From contig CALXVF010000006.1 in the NCBI GenBank assembly GCA_944391895.1, forward strand, positions 1-17,773: a DNA stretch of 17,773 nt, read 5' to 3'. Of this stretch, positions 1 to 7,754 are shown piece by piece. A program made the position numbers and the translations under genes. The notes beneath the pieces were generated by a model. The model did not search any database and was not told the origin of the DNA. It saw nothing but the letters and a program-made list of their open reading frames with translations. The stretch's first letter is position 1. The number at the start of each line of letters is the position of its first letter. The DNA comes from an uncultured Clostridia bacterium (GTDB lineage Bacteria; Bacillota; Clostridia; TANB77; CAG-508).

Positions 1-2393
1 TTTGATTGTGCAAATTCTTCTATTTCTTCTGTTAATTTGCGTATTTCTTCTGTCAAATTCTCTACTTGTAATTTTATTTCTTCTTTTTTAGTCTTGCACT
101 CTTCTTTTCTAGTCTCGATGTTAACTATTTCTTCAGATAGTTTTTCTTTTTTAGATATAATAGTTTCTATTTGTTCATTTATTTGGTTTAGTTTTTCCTT
201 TTCTGTAGCATATGTAATTTCTATTTGCTTAAGCTCTTGATTCTTTTCTTCTAATTCTACTGATTGACTTTGTTTTAGTAGGTCTTCTTTTTCTTTTGAT
301 ATTTTACTTATTTTTTCTTCTAATTCTTTTATTTGTACTTCTAATTCCTTTATTTCATTTGCTCTTCCTAATAGGTTGACTGTTTTTTTATTTATAGAAC
401 CTCCTGAAATTGCTCCTGATGGATTTATTATATCTCCTTCTAATGTAACGATTCTAAATGAATAGTTATTTAGTTTTGCTACTTTAATAGCACTTTCCAT
501 GTTGTCTACTACTATTGTTCTACCTAGTAGATTAAGAACTATACCTTCATATTCTTTTTTGCACTTCACTAAATCTGATGCAACACCAATTACACCATTA
601 GTTTCTTTTATTTTTTCAACTTTTTTACCATGCACAGATGATATTGGTAAGAATGATGCCCTTCCTAAGTTGTTTCTTCTTAGATATTCTATCATTTTTT
701 TCGCATCATCTTCACTTTGAGTTACTATGTTTTGAAGACTAGAACCTAAGCACATTTCTATTGCAGTTTGGTATTTACTGTCTGCTGATACAATATTTGC
801 TAATATTCCGTGTATTCCTTTTTTTAATTCTGAATCTCTTTCACATGCATTTAGCAATTCTTTTACTGTTTTCGAATATCCTTCTTTTTCTCTTTCTGTT
901 TCTATCAAGAAATTTTTTCTAGTAGTTTTCATTCTAATTTCATCTGTTATGTCATTTATTTTGTTTTCAAATTTTTTAATCTTATTTTCGAATTCTTCTT
1001 TTTTTTCTTTTTGTTTTCTGATTATTTCTTCATTTTCATTTTTTATTTTTTCAATCTCTAGAAATTTATTATTAAAATCATTCTTGATAGTTCTTTTTTC
1101 ATCTAGTTCTGAAATAGCTTGCACTAATTCTTTATCTGCTTGTTTTTTTCTATTAACTAAATTTTCATAATTTACATCATACTGTGTAATTTCATTTTGA
1201 AGATTGTATCTTTCTTCTTTAAAGTCTTCCACTTTTTTCTTTTTTTCTTCTATTTCTAGTTCTTTTCCACTTAACTTTTGAGTTATTTTCTTTAATTCTT
1301 CCTCTTTTTCTTCTAACTCTTTAGAAAATTTTTCTTTGTTTATATCTAAATTTTCTTTTTTATCTATTTTACTTTGTTTTTCTTCTTCTAATGTGATGAT
1401 ATTTTGTTTACTTTGTGAAATTTCATTTTCTAATCTATTTTTATTCTCGTTGTTATTCGATATTTTTTCTTTACTTACACTTATATCTGAATTTATTTTT
1501 TCTATTCTATTTTTACTTTCAAAACCTAAAACTTGCAATCTTTCAATTTCAGCTGAAATTGATTCTATTTTTTCTTTTAATTCTTCTCTTAATTTTTGCA
1601 TTTCTTCTAGTTTTTTATCTTCTTCTTCACTTTGATTTGCAAATATTTCCTTATCCTTTTCAAGTTCTTTTAACTTTTCTTTGTATGTGTCTATTTTGTA
1701 TATAAATAGCCCTACTTCTATATTTTTTAATTCTTCTCTTAGATCTAAGAATTTTCTAGCTTTTTCTGATTGTAGTTTTAATGGTTCTATATTTGCTTCT
1801 ATTTCAGATAAAATATCATTTATTCTAACTAAATTAAGCTTGGTTTGCTCTAGTTTTTTTTCTGTTTCTTCTCTTCTAACTCTATATTTAACTATTCCTG
1901 CCGCTTCTTCGAATATATGTCTTCTATCTTCTGATTTATTACTTAAAATTTCATCAATTCGTCCTTGTCCTATTATTGAGTAACCATCTTTTCCTATTCC
2001 AGTATCCATGAATAATTCCAAAATATCTTTAAGCCTACATGGTACTTTATTTATATAATATCCTGTTTCTCCTGTTCTGAAAAGTTTTCTAGTTACTGTA
2101 ACTTCTGAATACTCTAATGGCAAGCTACCATCTTCATTATCTATTATCATATTTACTTCTGCAAATCCTAATGATTTTCTATTTTCAGTTCCAGCAAATA
2201 TGATATCTTCTGATTTTGAGCCTCTTAATGATTTCATACTTTGCTCACCCAAAACCCATCTTATTGCGTCTGAAATGTTACTCTTTCCAGAGCCATTTGG
2301 TCCTATAACTGCTGTAATTCCATTTTTAAATTCAAAAACTGTTTTATCTGCAAAAGATTTGAATCCTTGCATTTCTAATCTTTTTAAGTACAT
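1..2393 (-). CDS. smc: Chromosome segregation ATPase SMC, C-terminal part beyond the left edge
   Basis: SMC condensin subunit, which dimerises and compacts and segregates newly replicated chromosome origins. The frame is open from the ATG at 2393 to the window edge, giving about 797 residues of a protein usually near 1180. The N-terminus reads MYLKRLEMQGFKSF and is followed by the Walker A motif GPNGSGKSN at residues 31-39. A long Glu/Lys-rich coiled coil runs to about residue 520. The hinge lies at about 520-660 and ends with GDIINPSGAISGGS, typical of SMC. The returning coiled coil is cut by the edge, so the Walker B/signature head is not visible. An AAAGGGG ribosome-binding site precedes the start. 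The upstream nucleosidase-like gene ends 15 bases away, so the two are probably cotranscribed. Identity is certain; only the missing C-terminus is unknown. Confidence 0.97.
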   Translation of the reverse strand, partial: MYLKRLEMQGFKSFADKTVFEFKNGITAVIGPNGSGKSNISDAIRWVLGEQSMKSLRGSKSEDIIFAGTENRKSLGFAEVNMIIDNEDGSLPLEYSEVTVTRKLFRTGETGYYINKVPCRLKDILELFMDTGIGKDGYSIIGQGRIDEILSNKSEDRRHIFEEAAGIVKYRVRREETEKKLEQTKLNLVRINDILSEIEANIEPLKLQSEKARKFLDLREELKNIEVGLFIYKIDTYKEKLKELEKDKEIFANQSEEEDKKLEEMQKLREELKEKIESISAEIERLQVLGFESKNRIEKINSDISVSKEKISNNNENKNRLENEISQSKQNIITLEEEKQSKIDKKENLDINKEKFSKELEEKEEELKKITQKLSGKELEIEEKKKKVEDFKEERYNLQNEITQYDVNYENLVNRKKQADKELVQAISELDEKRTIKNDFNNKFLEIEKIKNENEEIIRKQKEKKEEFENKIKKFENKINDITDEIRMKTTRKNFLIETEREKEGYSKTVKELLNACERDSELKKGIHGILANIVSADSKYQTAIEMCLGSSLQNIVTQSEDDAKKMIEYLRRNNLGRASFLPISSVHGKKVEKIKETNGVIGVASDLVKCKKEYEGIVLNLLGRTIVVDNMESAIKVAKLNNYSFRIVTLEGDIINPSGAISGGSINKKTVNLLGRANEIKELEVQIKELEEKISKISKEKEDLLKQSQSVELEEKNQELKQIEITYATEKEKLNQINEQIETIISKKEKLSEEIVNIETRKEECKTKKEEIKLQVENLTEEIRKLTEEIEEFAQS

Positions 2394-2408
2394 TTGATTG
2401 CCCCTTTG

Positions 2409-3023
2409 TTATTTTATATATTTTTCTATGTAAAAAACTGAACTTTCTAGTTCCATTATATTTTCCGTTTCGATATTTTTATAATAATCATCCATATTTA
2501 GATTATCACTTATCTTTTTCATTGAAATTAGTGGTATTTTATACATATCTGCAATTATGCTTACAGAATGTAATTCCATATCAAATATGACATTTTCTTT
2601 TATATCTGTTTTCGTTACAAATGTTTCTGAAGAATAGCATGGTAATTTTTCTAATTCTTCTATCGTTTCTAGTTCTTGATTTCCGAAATCTAACATGCTG
2701 TATTTTTCTTCTCCAGGTATATACCATTCTAAATTGTATGATTTATCAATACTAATCCATTTTCCTATTTCTGTGTTTGTAGAACCTGCATATCCAATAT
2801 TTATAATTAAATCTGGGATTTTATTTTTGCACAAATATTTTGTTAGTCCTATTGCTGTTTTTTGTTTTCCTATTCCTGTTATAATTAAATTTATTTGTGT
2901 TTCTTTAATTATTCCACTATATATAGTTAGTAATTCTTCTGTATCTATCTTTTCTAAGTTTAGTTTTTTTGCTATTTTTCCGCCTTCTTTTTCCATTGCA
3001 CAATGAATTAATATATTTTTCAT
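2409..3023 (-). CDS. Nucleoside phosphorylase family protein, MTA/SAH nucleosidase-like
   Basis: A 204-residue member of the PNP/UDP phosphorylase superfamily, closest in motif pattern to 5'-methylthioadenosine/S-adenosylhomocysteine nucleosidases. These cleave adenine from MTA or SAH in the methionine salvage and methyl cycles. The start has the family pattern with an acidic residue after the first strand (HCAMEKEGGK, residues 7-16). A glycine-rich ITGIGK segment follows (48-53), then NIGYAGS (75-81). The catalytic region is recognisable as FDMELHSV (147-154; families usually show DMEGAAV) and ISDN (171-174), whose Asp173 aligns with the catalytic Asp. The protein is shorter than typical MTANs (about 230 residues) and lacks the usual GGAA of the active-site Glu loop, so the substrate could differ, for example futalosine or another nucleoside. 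An AAGGAG site precedes the ATG. It is first in a two-gene unit with smc. Confidence 0.75.
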   Translation of the reverse strand: MKNILIHCAMEKEGGKIAKKLNLEKIDTEELLTIYSGIIKETQINLIITGIGKQKTAIGLTKYLCKNKIPDLIINIGYAGSTNTEIGKWISIDKSYNLEWYIPGEEKYSMLDFGNQELETIEELEKLPCYSSETFVTKTDIKENVIFDMELHSVSIIADMYKIPLISMKKISDNLNMDDYYKNIETENIMELESSVFYIEKYIK

Positions 3024-3050
3024 TTTCTTTCACTCCTTAATGCTGTTATC

Positions 3051-3079
3051 ATATTACCATAAATCTCTGTATTTGTCAT
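3051..3079 (-). promoter_or_regulatory. Candidate promoter for the nucleosidase-smc unit
   Basis: On the minus strand ATGACA (3074-3079) is separated by 17 bases from TAATAT (3051-3056), which is preceded by a TG (extended -10). The -35 is good and the -10 is weak. It lies about 30 bases upstream of the ribosome-binding site of the nucleosidase-like gene. Confidence 0.4.
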
Positions 3080-3110
3080 TAAAATTTAATATTGTTTTAT
3101 TATTTTTTTG

Positions 3111-3139
3111 TTGTATTTTGTTTAATAAAATGTTATAGT
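3111..3139 (+). promoter_or_regulatory. Candidate promoter for the HD-GYP gene
   Basis: TTGTAT (3111-3116), 17-base spacer, TATAGT (3134-3139) with an extended-10 TG one base before it. Transcription would begin near 3146, just before the AAAGGAG ribosome-binding site, giving a very short leader. Confidence 0.45.
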
Positions 3140-3164
3140 AATATTGTGCAAAGGAGAAAAAATA

Positions 3165-4103
3165 ATGATTGAGGAAAAATATGATTTTTATGGTCCTACT
3201 AATCTGAAAATACATGATTTAGATCACTCATTAAAAGATCACTTAATTGTAATGGATAGTATGGATTTATTTACTAAAAGGCATAGTGAGAATGTTGCTA
3301 ATTTGACAGGAAGAATTTGTGAATACATGCATTGCAACAATCAATTTACTATTCACTGTATTTTAGCTGGTTATGTACATGATATAGGCAAGTTGTTTAT
3401 TCCTAAGAATATACTTAACAAACCTGGTAGGCTTACTGACTCTGAATTTGAAATCATGAAGACTCATACTACTCTTGGCTATCAGTATTGTATGGATGAT
3501 TTATCTTTAAGACCTTATTCTGATGGTCCTTGGTATCATCACGAAGCCTTAAATGGTACAGGATATCCTAGAGGATTAAGAAAAGCAGACATCCCTTATT
3601 CTGCACAAATCATAAGAGTCGCTGATGAATATGATGCCATTGTAACAAAAAGGCAGTATACAACCCACGTTAATATTTCTCAAACATTAAAGGAACTTAT
3701 TCAAGATGCTTTGCCTAGCAATGATGTTATTGCTTTAGACCAATTGAAGCAAAATGAAAGGCTGGGTAAAATAAACCCAAAACCTTTAAAAGCTTTATTT
3801 AAAGTAGTTATTGATGACACTTTATATGAAATCAGTTGCGTTATGAATTATGTCAATTATATAAAGGACCAAATTAAGAGATTGAAGACTATTCAAAAGT
3901 ATTCTAAAAAAATGGAAACTTCTAAAAAAGCGTCTACTAGAGATTACTACAAAGCTGGTATGCAATTACTTTTGCAACCTGGTGAGAATTTTGATAACTA
4001 TACTCAAGTTTTGGCTGAATATGAGAATGCTTTGGTTATTAGACAAGACAGAATTGATAAGCTTTATGATGAAATTAAAATTATTAAGAAGTTGAAAATT
4101 TAA
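3165..4103 (+). CDS. HD-GYP domain protein, probable cyclic-di-GMP phosphodiesterase
   Basis: A 312-residue cytoplasmic protein with a complete HD-GYP catalytic domain, the family that hydrolyses cyclic di-GMP. The metal-site ligands can be followed in order: His40 (RHSENV), His72-Asp73 with Lys76 (VHDIGK), His101 (KTHT), His125-His126, the signature GTGYP at 131-135, and Asp154 (ADEYDA). The domain covers roughly residues 30-185. The remaining 125 residues are helical and lack a motif I recognise, and no receiver, PAS or membrane segment precedes the HD domain. The frame also opens at a TTG at 3144, but AAAGGAG (3150-3156) sits inside that extension at normal distance from the ATG at 3165, so the ATG is the start. 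It converges on the surface-protein gene across a long hairpin. The input signal and target pathway cannot be read from the sequence. Confidence 0.9.
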   Translation: MIEEKYDFYGPTNLKIHDLDHSLKDHLIVMDSMDLFTKRHSENVANLTGRICEYMHCNNQFTIHCILAGYVHDIGKLFIPKNILNKPGRLTDSEFEIMKTHTTLGYQYCMDDLSLRPYSDGPWYHHEALNGTGYPRGLRKADIPYSAQIIRVADEYDAIVTKRQYTTHVNISQTLKELIQDALPSNDVIALDQLKQNERLGKINPKPLKALFKVVIDDTLYEISCVMNYVNYIKDQIKRLKTIQKYSKKMETSKKASTRDYYKAGMQLLLQPGENFDNYTQVLAEYENALVIRQDRIDKLYDEIKIIKKLKI

Positions 4104-4211
4104 CTATGATATAAAAAATAATAATGTTTTCTTTTTCACGGCGCGGGGACGCACCGCACGGCTCGCTTGCGCTCCCCTGAAATCGAAAACATTATTGTTT
4201 TTTATTATAGT
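4104..4211. terminator. Long hairpin with GC-rich tip between convergent genes (hairpin element 1)
   Basis: Outer AT-rich arms of about 35 bases pair imperfectly (4104-4138 with 4176-4211; best block AATAATGTTTTC against GAAAACATTATT). They enclose an extremely GC-rich core at 4139-4177 with an inner GGGGA (4145-4149) / TCCCC (4173-4177) stem. It starts directly after the HD-GYP stop codon and ends directly at the stop of the opposing surface-protein gene, with T-runs outside the core on both strands. A bidirectional terminator is the simplest reading. The core segment CGCTTGCGCTCC resembles segments in elements 2 and 3. Confidence 0.75.
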
Positions 4212-6347
4212 CTATTTATTTTTCTTAATTTTTCTATATATAATTATTGCTAAGATAGTTAATATCGCAATTATTGGCATAATACTAAAGTACATTATTC
4301 CTGTTCGTGGCATGATAACTAATTCGTTCATATCTTCATTATCATCTAATGTTGTTTCTTGTAGTTTTTCTGAGTCAATACGTACTTGTGCTTTGATATC
4401 TCCTGCAATATCTACTCCTTCGTTCTTTTCTAATATTATTTCATATTCTCTACTTTCTCCTATGTCTAAATCTACTACTTTATATTCAGCTTCATTTTCA
4501 TTTACTTGCCATTCTGTATTTAATATATGATATCCTTCTGGTATTGTAAATGTAATATATCCGCTTCCTATTCTTTCTTGGTTATTTGTTACTTTTATTT
4601 TATAATAAACTTGAAGACTTGAATTTTTATTGGCATCCCTAATTTCGGTCTCTATTTTTCCTATTTTACCATTTAGTCCATAGTAGTTTCCATTTACTAA
4701 AGCTTTCTCGAGGTTCATTTCTATTTGTAAATTGAACTTTAATTTATGATAGTAATAATTTAATGTTATATCTTCTCTAGCTATTTTTACTGTTTCTTTT
4801 TCTGGTGTTTTTGTTAGTTCATAATCTTCATACTGTCTTTTTTCTGAAGTAAAACTATCTCCCTCATGAACAATTTTATTGTATGTATCTATTGTTTCAT
4901 TTGTATCTTCATCAATATAATTTACTATTACTTTTGATTTATGTTTATAGTAATACGTAACATTTATATTTTCTTTATCTATTGTACCTTCCTTGTTTCC
5001 TTCTACTTTTGAGAAGTCATAATTGTCTATTTTCTTTTGAATTGTAGTATAGTTATCCCCATATTTTCCACTTATTGTTTCTTGTTGTGCTATTTCTTTT
5101 TTCGTTATTTCATCTACATATTTAACATTTACTTTTGCTTTTTTAGCATAATAATAATTTACTTCTTGAAGTTCTTCTGTTAATATAAATTCTTCTGTCT
5201 TTGGTTTTTCTATCAGTATATAATCACTAAATTCTTTTGCCTCTGTATTAATTATTTCTCCTACCGGACCACTTTGGTTAACTGTATCTAATTTTTTGCC
5301 TGTATATTTATCTATATAATTAGCTTGTACTCCTCCACTTTGTAGATTAAATGTTACAAATAAGTTTGATTCTCCACCAGCTCTTTCCATATAGAATATT
5401 TTTAAAGTATGTTTTCCAGGTGTTAGCATTCCTTCGCTAAATGCTGTTTCATATACATTGCTTTCAAATTGATTTTTATCTTTATTATATATTTTTTCGT
5501 AATATACTTGGTTTTTAGCAAAGTTTATATTTCCTGTAAGTCTTGCATGTGTTCCTCCTAAATCAAGTACTAATTTATCATCAACAAATACCCATACATC
5601 ATCATCACCCGAAAAATTAAATACCATATCTTCATACTCTTTTGTTTCAGTATTTTTTACTTTTCCGTTTTCAGTCATAATAAATGGAATGTCCATTCTA
5701 ACTGTAAAACCTAAGTCTCTTTTCATTGAAATTGATGTATCATCATTACAATCATTGAATGGATAAAATCCACTTCTTTCTCCTTTATGCATTTTTATTG
5801 TTTTTGTATTATAATCTTTGTATACATGATATACATCACTATTAAAGCTATAATATCCATTTGATTCTTTAATAAATGGGAATTTCCAATTTGATAATAC
5901 TTCTGAATAAATTGTTGGATTTGTGTTAGTTTTAGGAAAAAAGCTATCTTTATTAGTATAATCATCAATTACAAATATGTTATCATTGATTAGTCTATCT
6001 TTTACTAGCCCTTGTAATACTCCTGTAGAACTCCATGGTTTATTTAAACCCATGAATCCATTTTGAAGTCCTCCTATATTCATTCCTTCTGTTGAAGCCA
6101 TTAACATTGACTTTTTGTCTATTTCATATCTTTGTGACATTGGAAGACTATAATAATCTGTCCAATGCATACCTCTTTGCTCTGCATTATATTCTTCTCT
6201 TTTTATTTTAGTCAATGTTGCATTTACATATTTTATATTTTCTTCTGATACATCTTCACAGCTTGTACTAGCATAAGTTTTACTAGCAAGCACAACAAAT
6301 AAAATGCTTATAACAGCAATAATACATAATTTTATTTTTTTCTTCAT
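4212..6347 (-). CDS. Cell-surface protein: signal peptide, fibro-slime domain, MucBP-type repeats, MPRTG sortase-like anchor
   Basis: A 711-residue secreted, wall-anchored protein. Residues 1-26 form a signal peptide (KKKIK, hydrophobic core, TYA cleavage region). Residues 80-210 are a unique N-terminal region. A fibro-slime domain follows at about 210-335, with the hallmark SGDDDVWVFVDDKLVLD (246-262) and then GGTHARL (264-270). Three MucBP/Mub-like repeats lie near 339-400, 404-468 and 471-533, each ending in an NYYY or TYYY motif. A beta-rich domain (536-675) leads to MPRTG (679-683), a hydrophobic stretch (about 684-704) and the basic tail RKIKKNK. That is the layout of a sortase substrate, with Met in place of the Leu of LPxTG. 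The architecture suggests an adhesin acting at mucus or carbohydrate surfaces; that role is inferred. ACTCC upstream (AGGAGT on the minus strand) is its ribosome-binding site. It is monocistronic with its own promoter. Confidence 0.88.
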   Translation of the reverse strand: MKKKIKLCIIAVISILFVVLASKTYASTSCEDVSEENIKYVNATLTKIKREEYNAEQRGMHWTDYYSLPMSQRYEIDKKSMLMASTEGMNIGGLQNGFMGLNKPWSSTGVLQGLVKDRLINDNIFVIDDYTNKDSFFPKTNTNPTIYSEVLSNWKFPFIKESNGYYSFNSDVYHVYKDYNTKTIKMHKGERSGFYPFNDCNDDTSISMKRDLGFTVRMDIPFIMTENGKVKNTETKEYEDMVFNFSGDDDVWVFVDDKLVLDLGGTHARLTGNINFAKNQVYYEKIYNKDKNQFESNVYETAFSEGMLTPGKHTLKIFYMERAGGESNLFVTFNLQSGGVQANYIDKYTGKKLDTVNQSGPVGEIINTEAKEFSDYILIEKPKTEEFILTEELQEVNYYYAKKAKVNVKYVDEITKKEIAQQETISGKYGDNYTTIQKKIDNYDFSKVEGNKEGTIDKENINVTYYYKHKSKVIVNYIDEDTNETIDTYNKIVHEGDSFTSEKRQYEDYELTKTPEKETVKIAREDITLNYYYHKLKFNLQIEMNLEKALVNGNYYGLNGKIGKIETEIRDANKNSSLQVYYKIKVTNNQERIGSGYITFTIPEGYHILNTEWQVNENEAEYKVVDLDIGESREYEIILEKNEGVDIAGDIKAQVRIDSEKLQETTLDDNEDMNELVIMPRTGIMYFSIMPIIAILTILAIIIYRKIKKNK

Positions 6348-6404
6348 ATTACTCCTTTTCTATAAATGATTAATTTTACATTTATTTTTTGTTTTGGATT
6401 TTTA

Positions 6405-6423
6405 TAATTTAAGACTTAAATTA
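6405..6423. repeat. 19-bp perfect dyad in the leader of the surface-protein gene
   Basis: TAATTTAAG, a central A, then CTTAAATTA: nine paired bases on each side. It lies in the untranslated leader between the predicted transcription start (near 6455) and the start codon at 6347. It could be an operator or an RNA hairpin. The low GC content makes chance a real alternative. Confidence 0.4.
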
Positions 6424-6461
6424 AAAAGACAAAATTAAATTGAATTAATTTAACCATTTTT

Positions 6462-6490
6462 ATTATACTCCATATTATGGAAATTGTAAA
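6462..6490 (-). promoter_or_regulatory. Promoter of the surface-protein gene with a dyad in its spacer
   Basis: On the minus strand TTTACA (6485-6490), a 17-base spacer, and a consensus TATAAT (6462-6467). The spacer contains a 13-bp dyad, TCCATA-T-TATGGA (6469-6481), in the place where a repressor would block RNA polymerase. Predicted start near 6455, leaving a leader of about 108 bases. Confidence 0.72.
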
Positions 6491-6494
6491 GTAA

Positions 6495-6533
6495 AATCGT
6501 ATGTCAAAATTCGACCTTTTTCGACATACGATT
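6495..6533 (-). terminator. Terminator after the mazF-like gene
   Basis: AATCGTATGTC (6495-6505) pairs perfectly with GACATACGATT (6523-6533), loop 17 bases. On the minus strand it begins five bases after the TAA of the MazF gene and is followed by TTTTACTTTAC. The trailing T-run is modest, but position and stem fit an intrinsic terminator. Confidence 0.65.
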
Positions 6534-6537
6534 ATTT

Positions 6538-6885
6538 TTATTCTAATCCTATACTTAATCCTAAAGCACTATTTATTTTTTTCATTAGTTCTTCATCTTT
6601 TATATGACCTATTTTTTCTTTTAATCTACTTTTATCAATAGTTCTTACTTGCTCTGCTAATACTACTGAATTTGTTTTTAAGCCCACATCTTGGGATCCT
6701 ATTTCAATATGCGTTGGCAGTTTTGTCTTGCCTAGTTGTGATGTAATTGCTGCTGCAATTACAGTTGGACTATGTTTATTTCCTAAGTCATTTTGTATTA
6801 TTATAACTGGTCTTATTCCTCCTTGTTCAGAACCTACAACTGGACTTAAATCAGCATAAAACATATCTCCTCTTTTTATATTCAT
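6538..6885 (-). CDS. ndoA: EndoA/MazF-type endoribonuclease toxin
   Basis: A 115-residue MazF-family mRNA interferase, which cuts single-stranded RNA at a short specific sequence and slows translation. It is very close in pattern to the Bacillus EndoA (116 residues): start KRGDMFYADLSPVVGSEQGG, then IRPVIIIQND, AAAITSQ, KLPTHIEI, VVLAEQVRTIDKSRL. The catalytic pair is present as Arg25 (GGIRP) and Thr48 (AITSQ). GGGAG lies upstream of the ATG. The gene upstream on the same strand is a GerS/LolA-like membrane protein 41 bases away, not an antitoxin. No EndoAI-like ribbon-helix-helix frame lies in that gap or elsewhere in the window, so the partner must be encoded elsewhere or is absent. A terminator follows at once. 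Confidence 0.92.
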   Translation of the reverse strand: MNIKRGDMFYADLSPVVGSEQGGIRPVIIIQNDLGNKHSPTVIAAAITSQLGKTKLPTHIEIGSQDVGLKTNSVVLAEQVRTIDKSRLKEKIGHIKDEELMKKINSALGLSIGLE

Positions 6886-6926
6886 ATTAACTCTCCCAAT
6901 ATTATATTGAGATTCTTCATATATTT

Positions 6927-7538
6927 CTAAATATTAAATTCTATCTCATTATATACTATGTCAACTCTGCAATCATTGTTAATATCATATATTTGTAAAT
7001 TTTCTGGTTTTAATGTTGATTTATTTATGTATAGTTTTTGTTTATTTGTATATTTATTTTTTTCTTTTTTATAGCTCATTACTATTTTATCATTTTCTTC
7101 TATTATTTCTTTATCTTCTGCTGTCTTATATCCTTCTAAAAATGATGTTAGAAACATTATATTATCTGATACATAAGGATAATCTTTATATATTTTGCTT
7201 AAATTAAATTGTGTATTTGTAATTTCTAATATCCCATCTTTATATGCAATTTTTATTCCTTCTAAAGATTCTGGAGATGTCGCTATTTGAGTTGCTGTTT
7301 GTGGAAATTTAACTTCTTGTTCAAATTCATAAAAGTTTACATTTTTATTGCTTTTTACTGTTACTTTTATTTTGGCTTTATATGAATTGATATTTAAAAT
7401 ATATTCTTCAATCTCTTCTATATTTTTATTATTTCCACTTTCTTCTTTTTTATAATTTGTTTTTATAAAATTTTTTAGAATTAAAAGAATAGAACATATT
7501 GCTACAACAATTATCAATATTTTAATCCATTTATTCAT
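6927..7538 (-). CDS. Membrane-anchored protein resembling GerS/LolA-type proteins
   Basis: A 203-residue protein. An N-terminal membrane segment (about residues 5-24) follows the basic MNKWIK; the rest is extracytoplasmic. The sequence after residue 40 alternates short beta-like stretches (YKAKIKVTVKSNK, NVNFYEFEQEVKFP, KIVMSYKKEKN, KLYINKSTLKPENLQIYD). This fits the half-barrel LolA/outer-membrane lipoprotein-sorting fold that includes the clostridial germination lipoprotein GerS. Cys15 does not sit in a proper lipobox (the residue before it is Ile), so a transmembrane anchor is more likely than lipidation. It precedes the mazF-like gene by 41 bases and probably shares its transcript. AAAAGGAG stands before the ATG. 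The fold assignment rests on pattern and context and needs a profile search. Confidence 0.6.
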   Translation of the reverse strand: MNKWIKILIIVVAICSILLILKNFIKTNYKKEESGNNKNIEEIEEYILNINSYKAKIKVTVKSNKNVNFYEFEQEVKFPQTATQIATSPESLEGIKIAYKDGILEITNTQFNLSKIYKDYPYVSDNIMFLTSFLEGYKTAEDKEIIEENDKIVMSYKKEKNKYTNKQKLYINKSTLKPENLQIYDINNDCRVDIVYNEIEFNI

Positions 7539-7577
7539 AATGTCTCCTTTTCATTTTATATATTTTAATATTATCGC

Positions 7578-7606
7578 ATTATATGATTGTATATTTTAAT
7601 TTTTAA
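7578..7606 (-). promoter_or_regulatory. Weak candidate promoter for the GerS-like/mazF-like unit
   Basis: On the minus strand a consensus TATAAT (7578-7583) stands 17 bases after TTAAAA (7601-7606), a poor -35. The -35 and part of the spacer lie inside the outer arm of hairpin element 2, so hairpin and promoter overlap. Confidence 0.35.
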
Positions 7607-7704
7607 GGTTCCGCGTAAGCGTTCAAACGAGCTTAAAAGGATTTTAAGCGAAGTGCGTTTGGAGCGTAGCGACCGCAAGGAACCATAAAATTAAAATATA
7701 CAAT
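7586..7704. repeat. 119-base multi-branched inverted repeat (hairpin element 2)
   Basis: The outer arms pair over about 26 bases with one or two mismatches (7586-7612 with 7679-7704), beginning ATTGTATATTTTAATTTT. Inside is a GC-richer branched region with a perfect GCTTAAAA / TTTTAAGC stem (7631-7638 with 7642-7649) and the segment GTTTGGAGCGTA (7657-7668). The reverse complement of that segment, TACGCTCCAAAC, occurs in element 3 at 11359-11370. It lies between dusB, which already has its own terminator, and the GerS-like gene. Confidence 0.75.
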
Positions 7705-7728
7705 TTTATTAATGTGCAATAAATATTA

Positions 7729-7754
7729 AAAATAGCATATCACTATGCTATTTT
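7729..7754 (-). terminator. Terminator of the minD-minE-rodA-dusB operon
   Basis: AAAATAGCATA (7729-7739), loop TCAC, TATGCTATTTT (7744-7754): an 11-bp perfect stem overlapping the dusB stop codon. On the minus strand the stem ends in a run of T's. Confidence 0.75.

Noticed and set aside
37..2397. Many plus-strand Ser/Phe-rich open frames
   Set aside because: All lie opposite the smc gene and are the reverse of its Glu/Lys-rich coiled coil.
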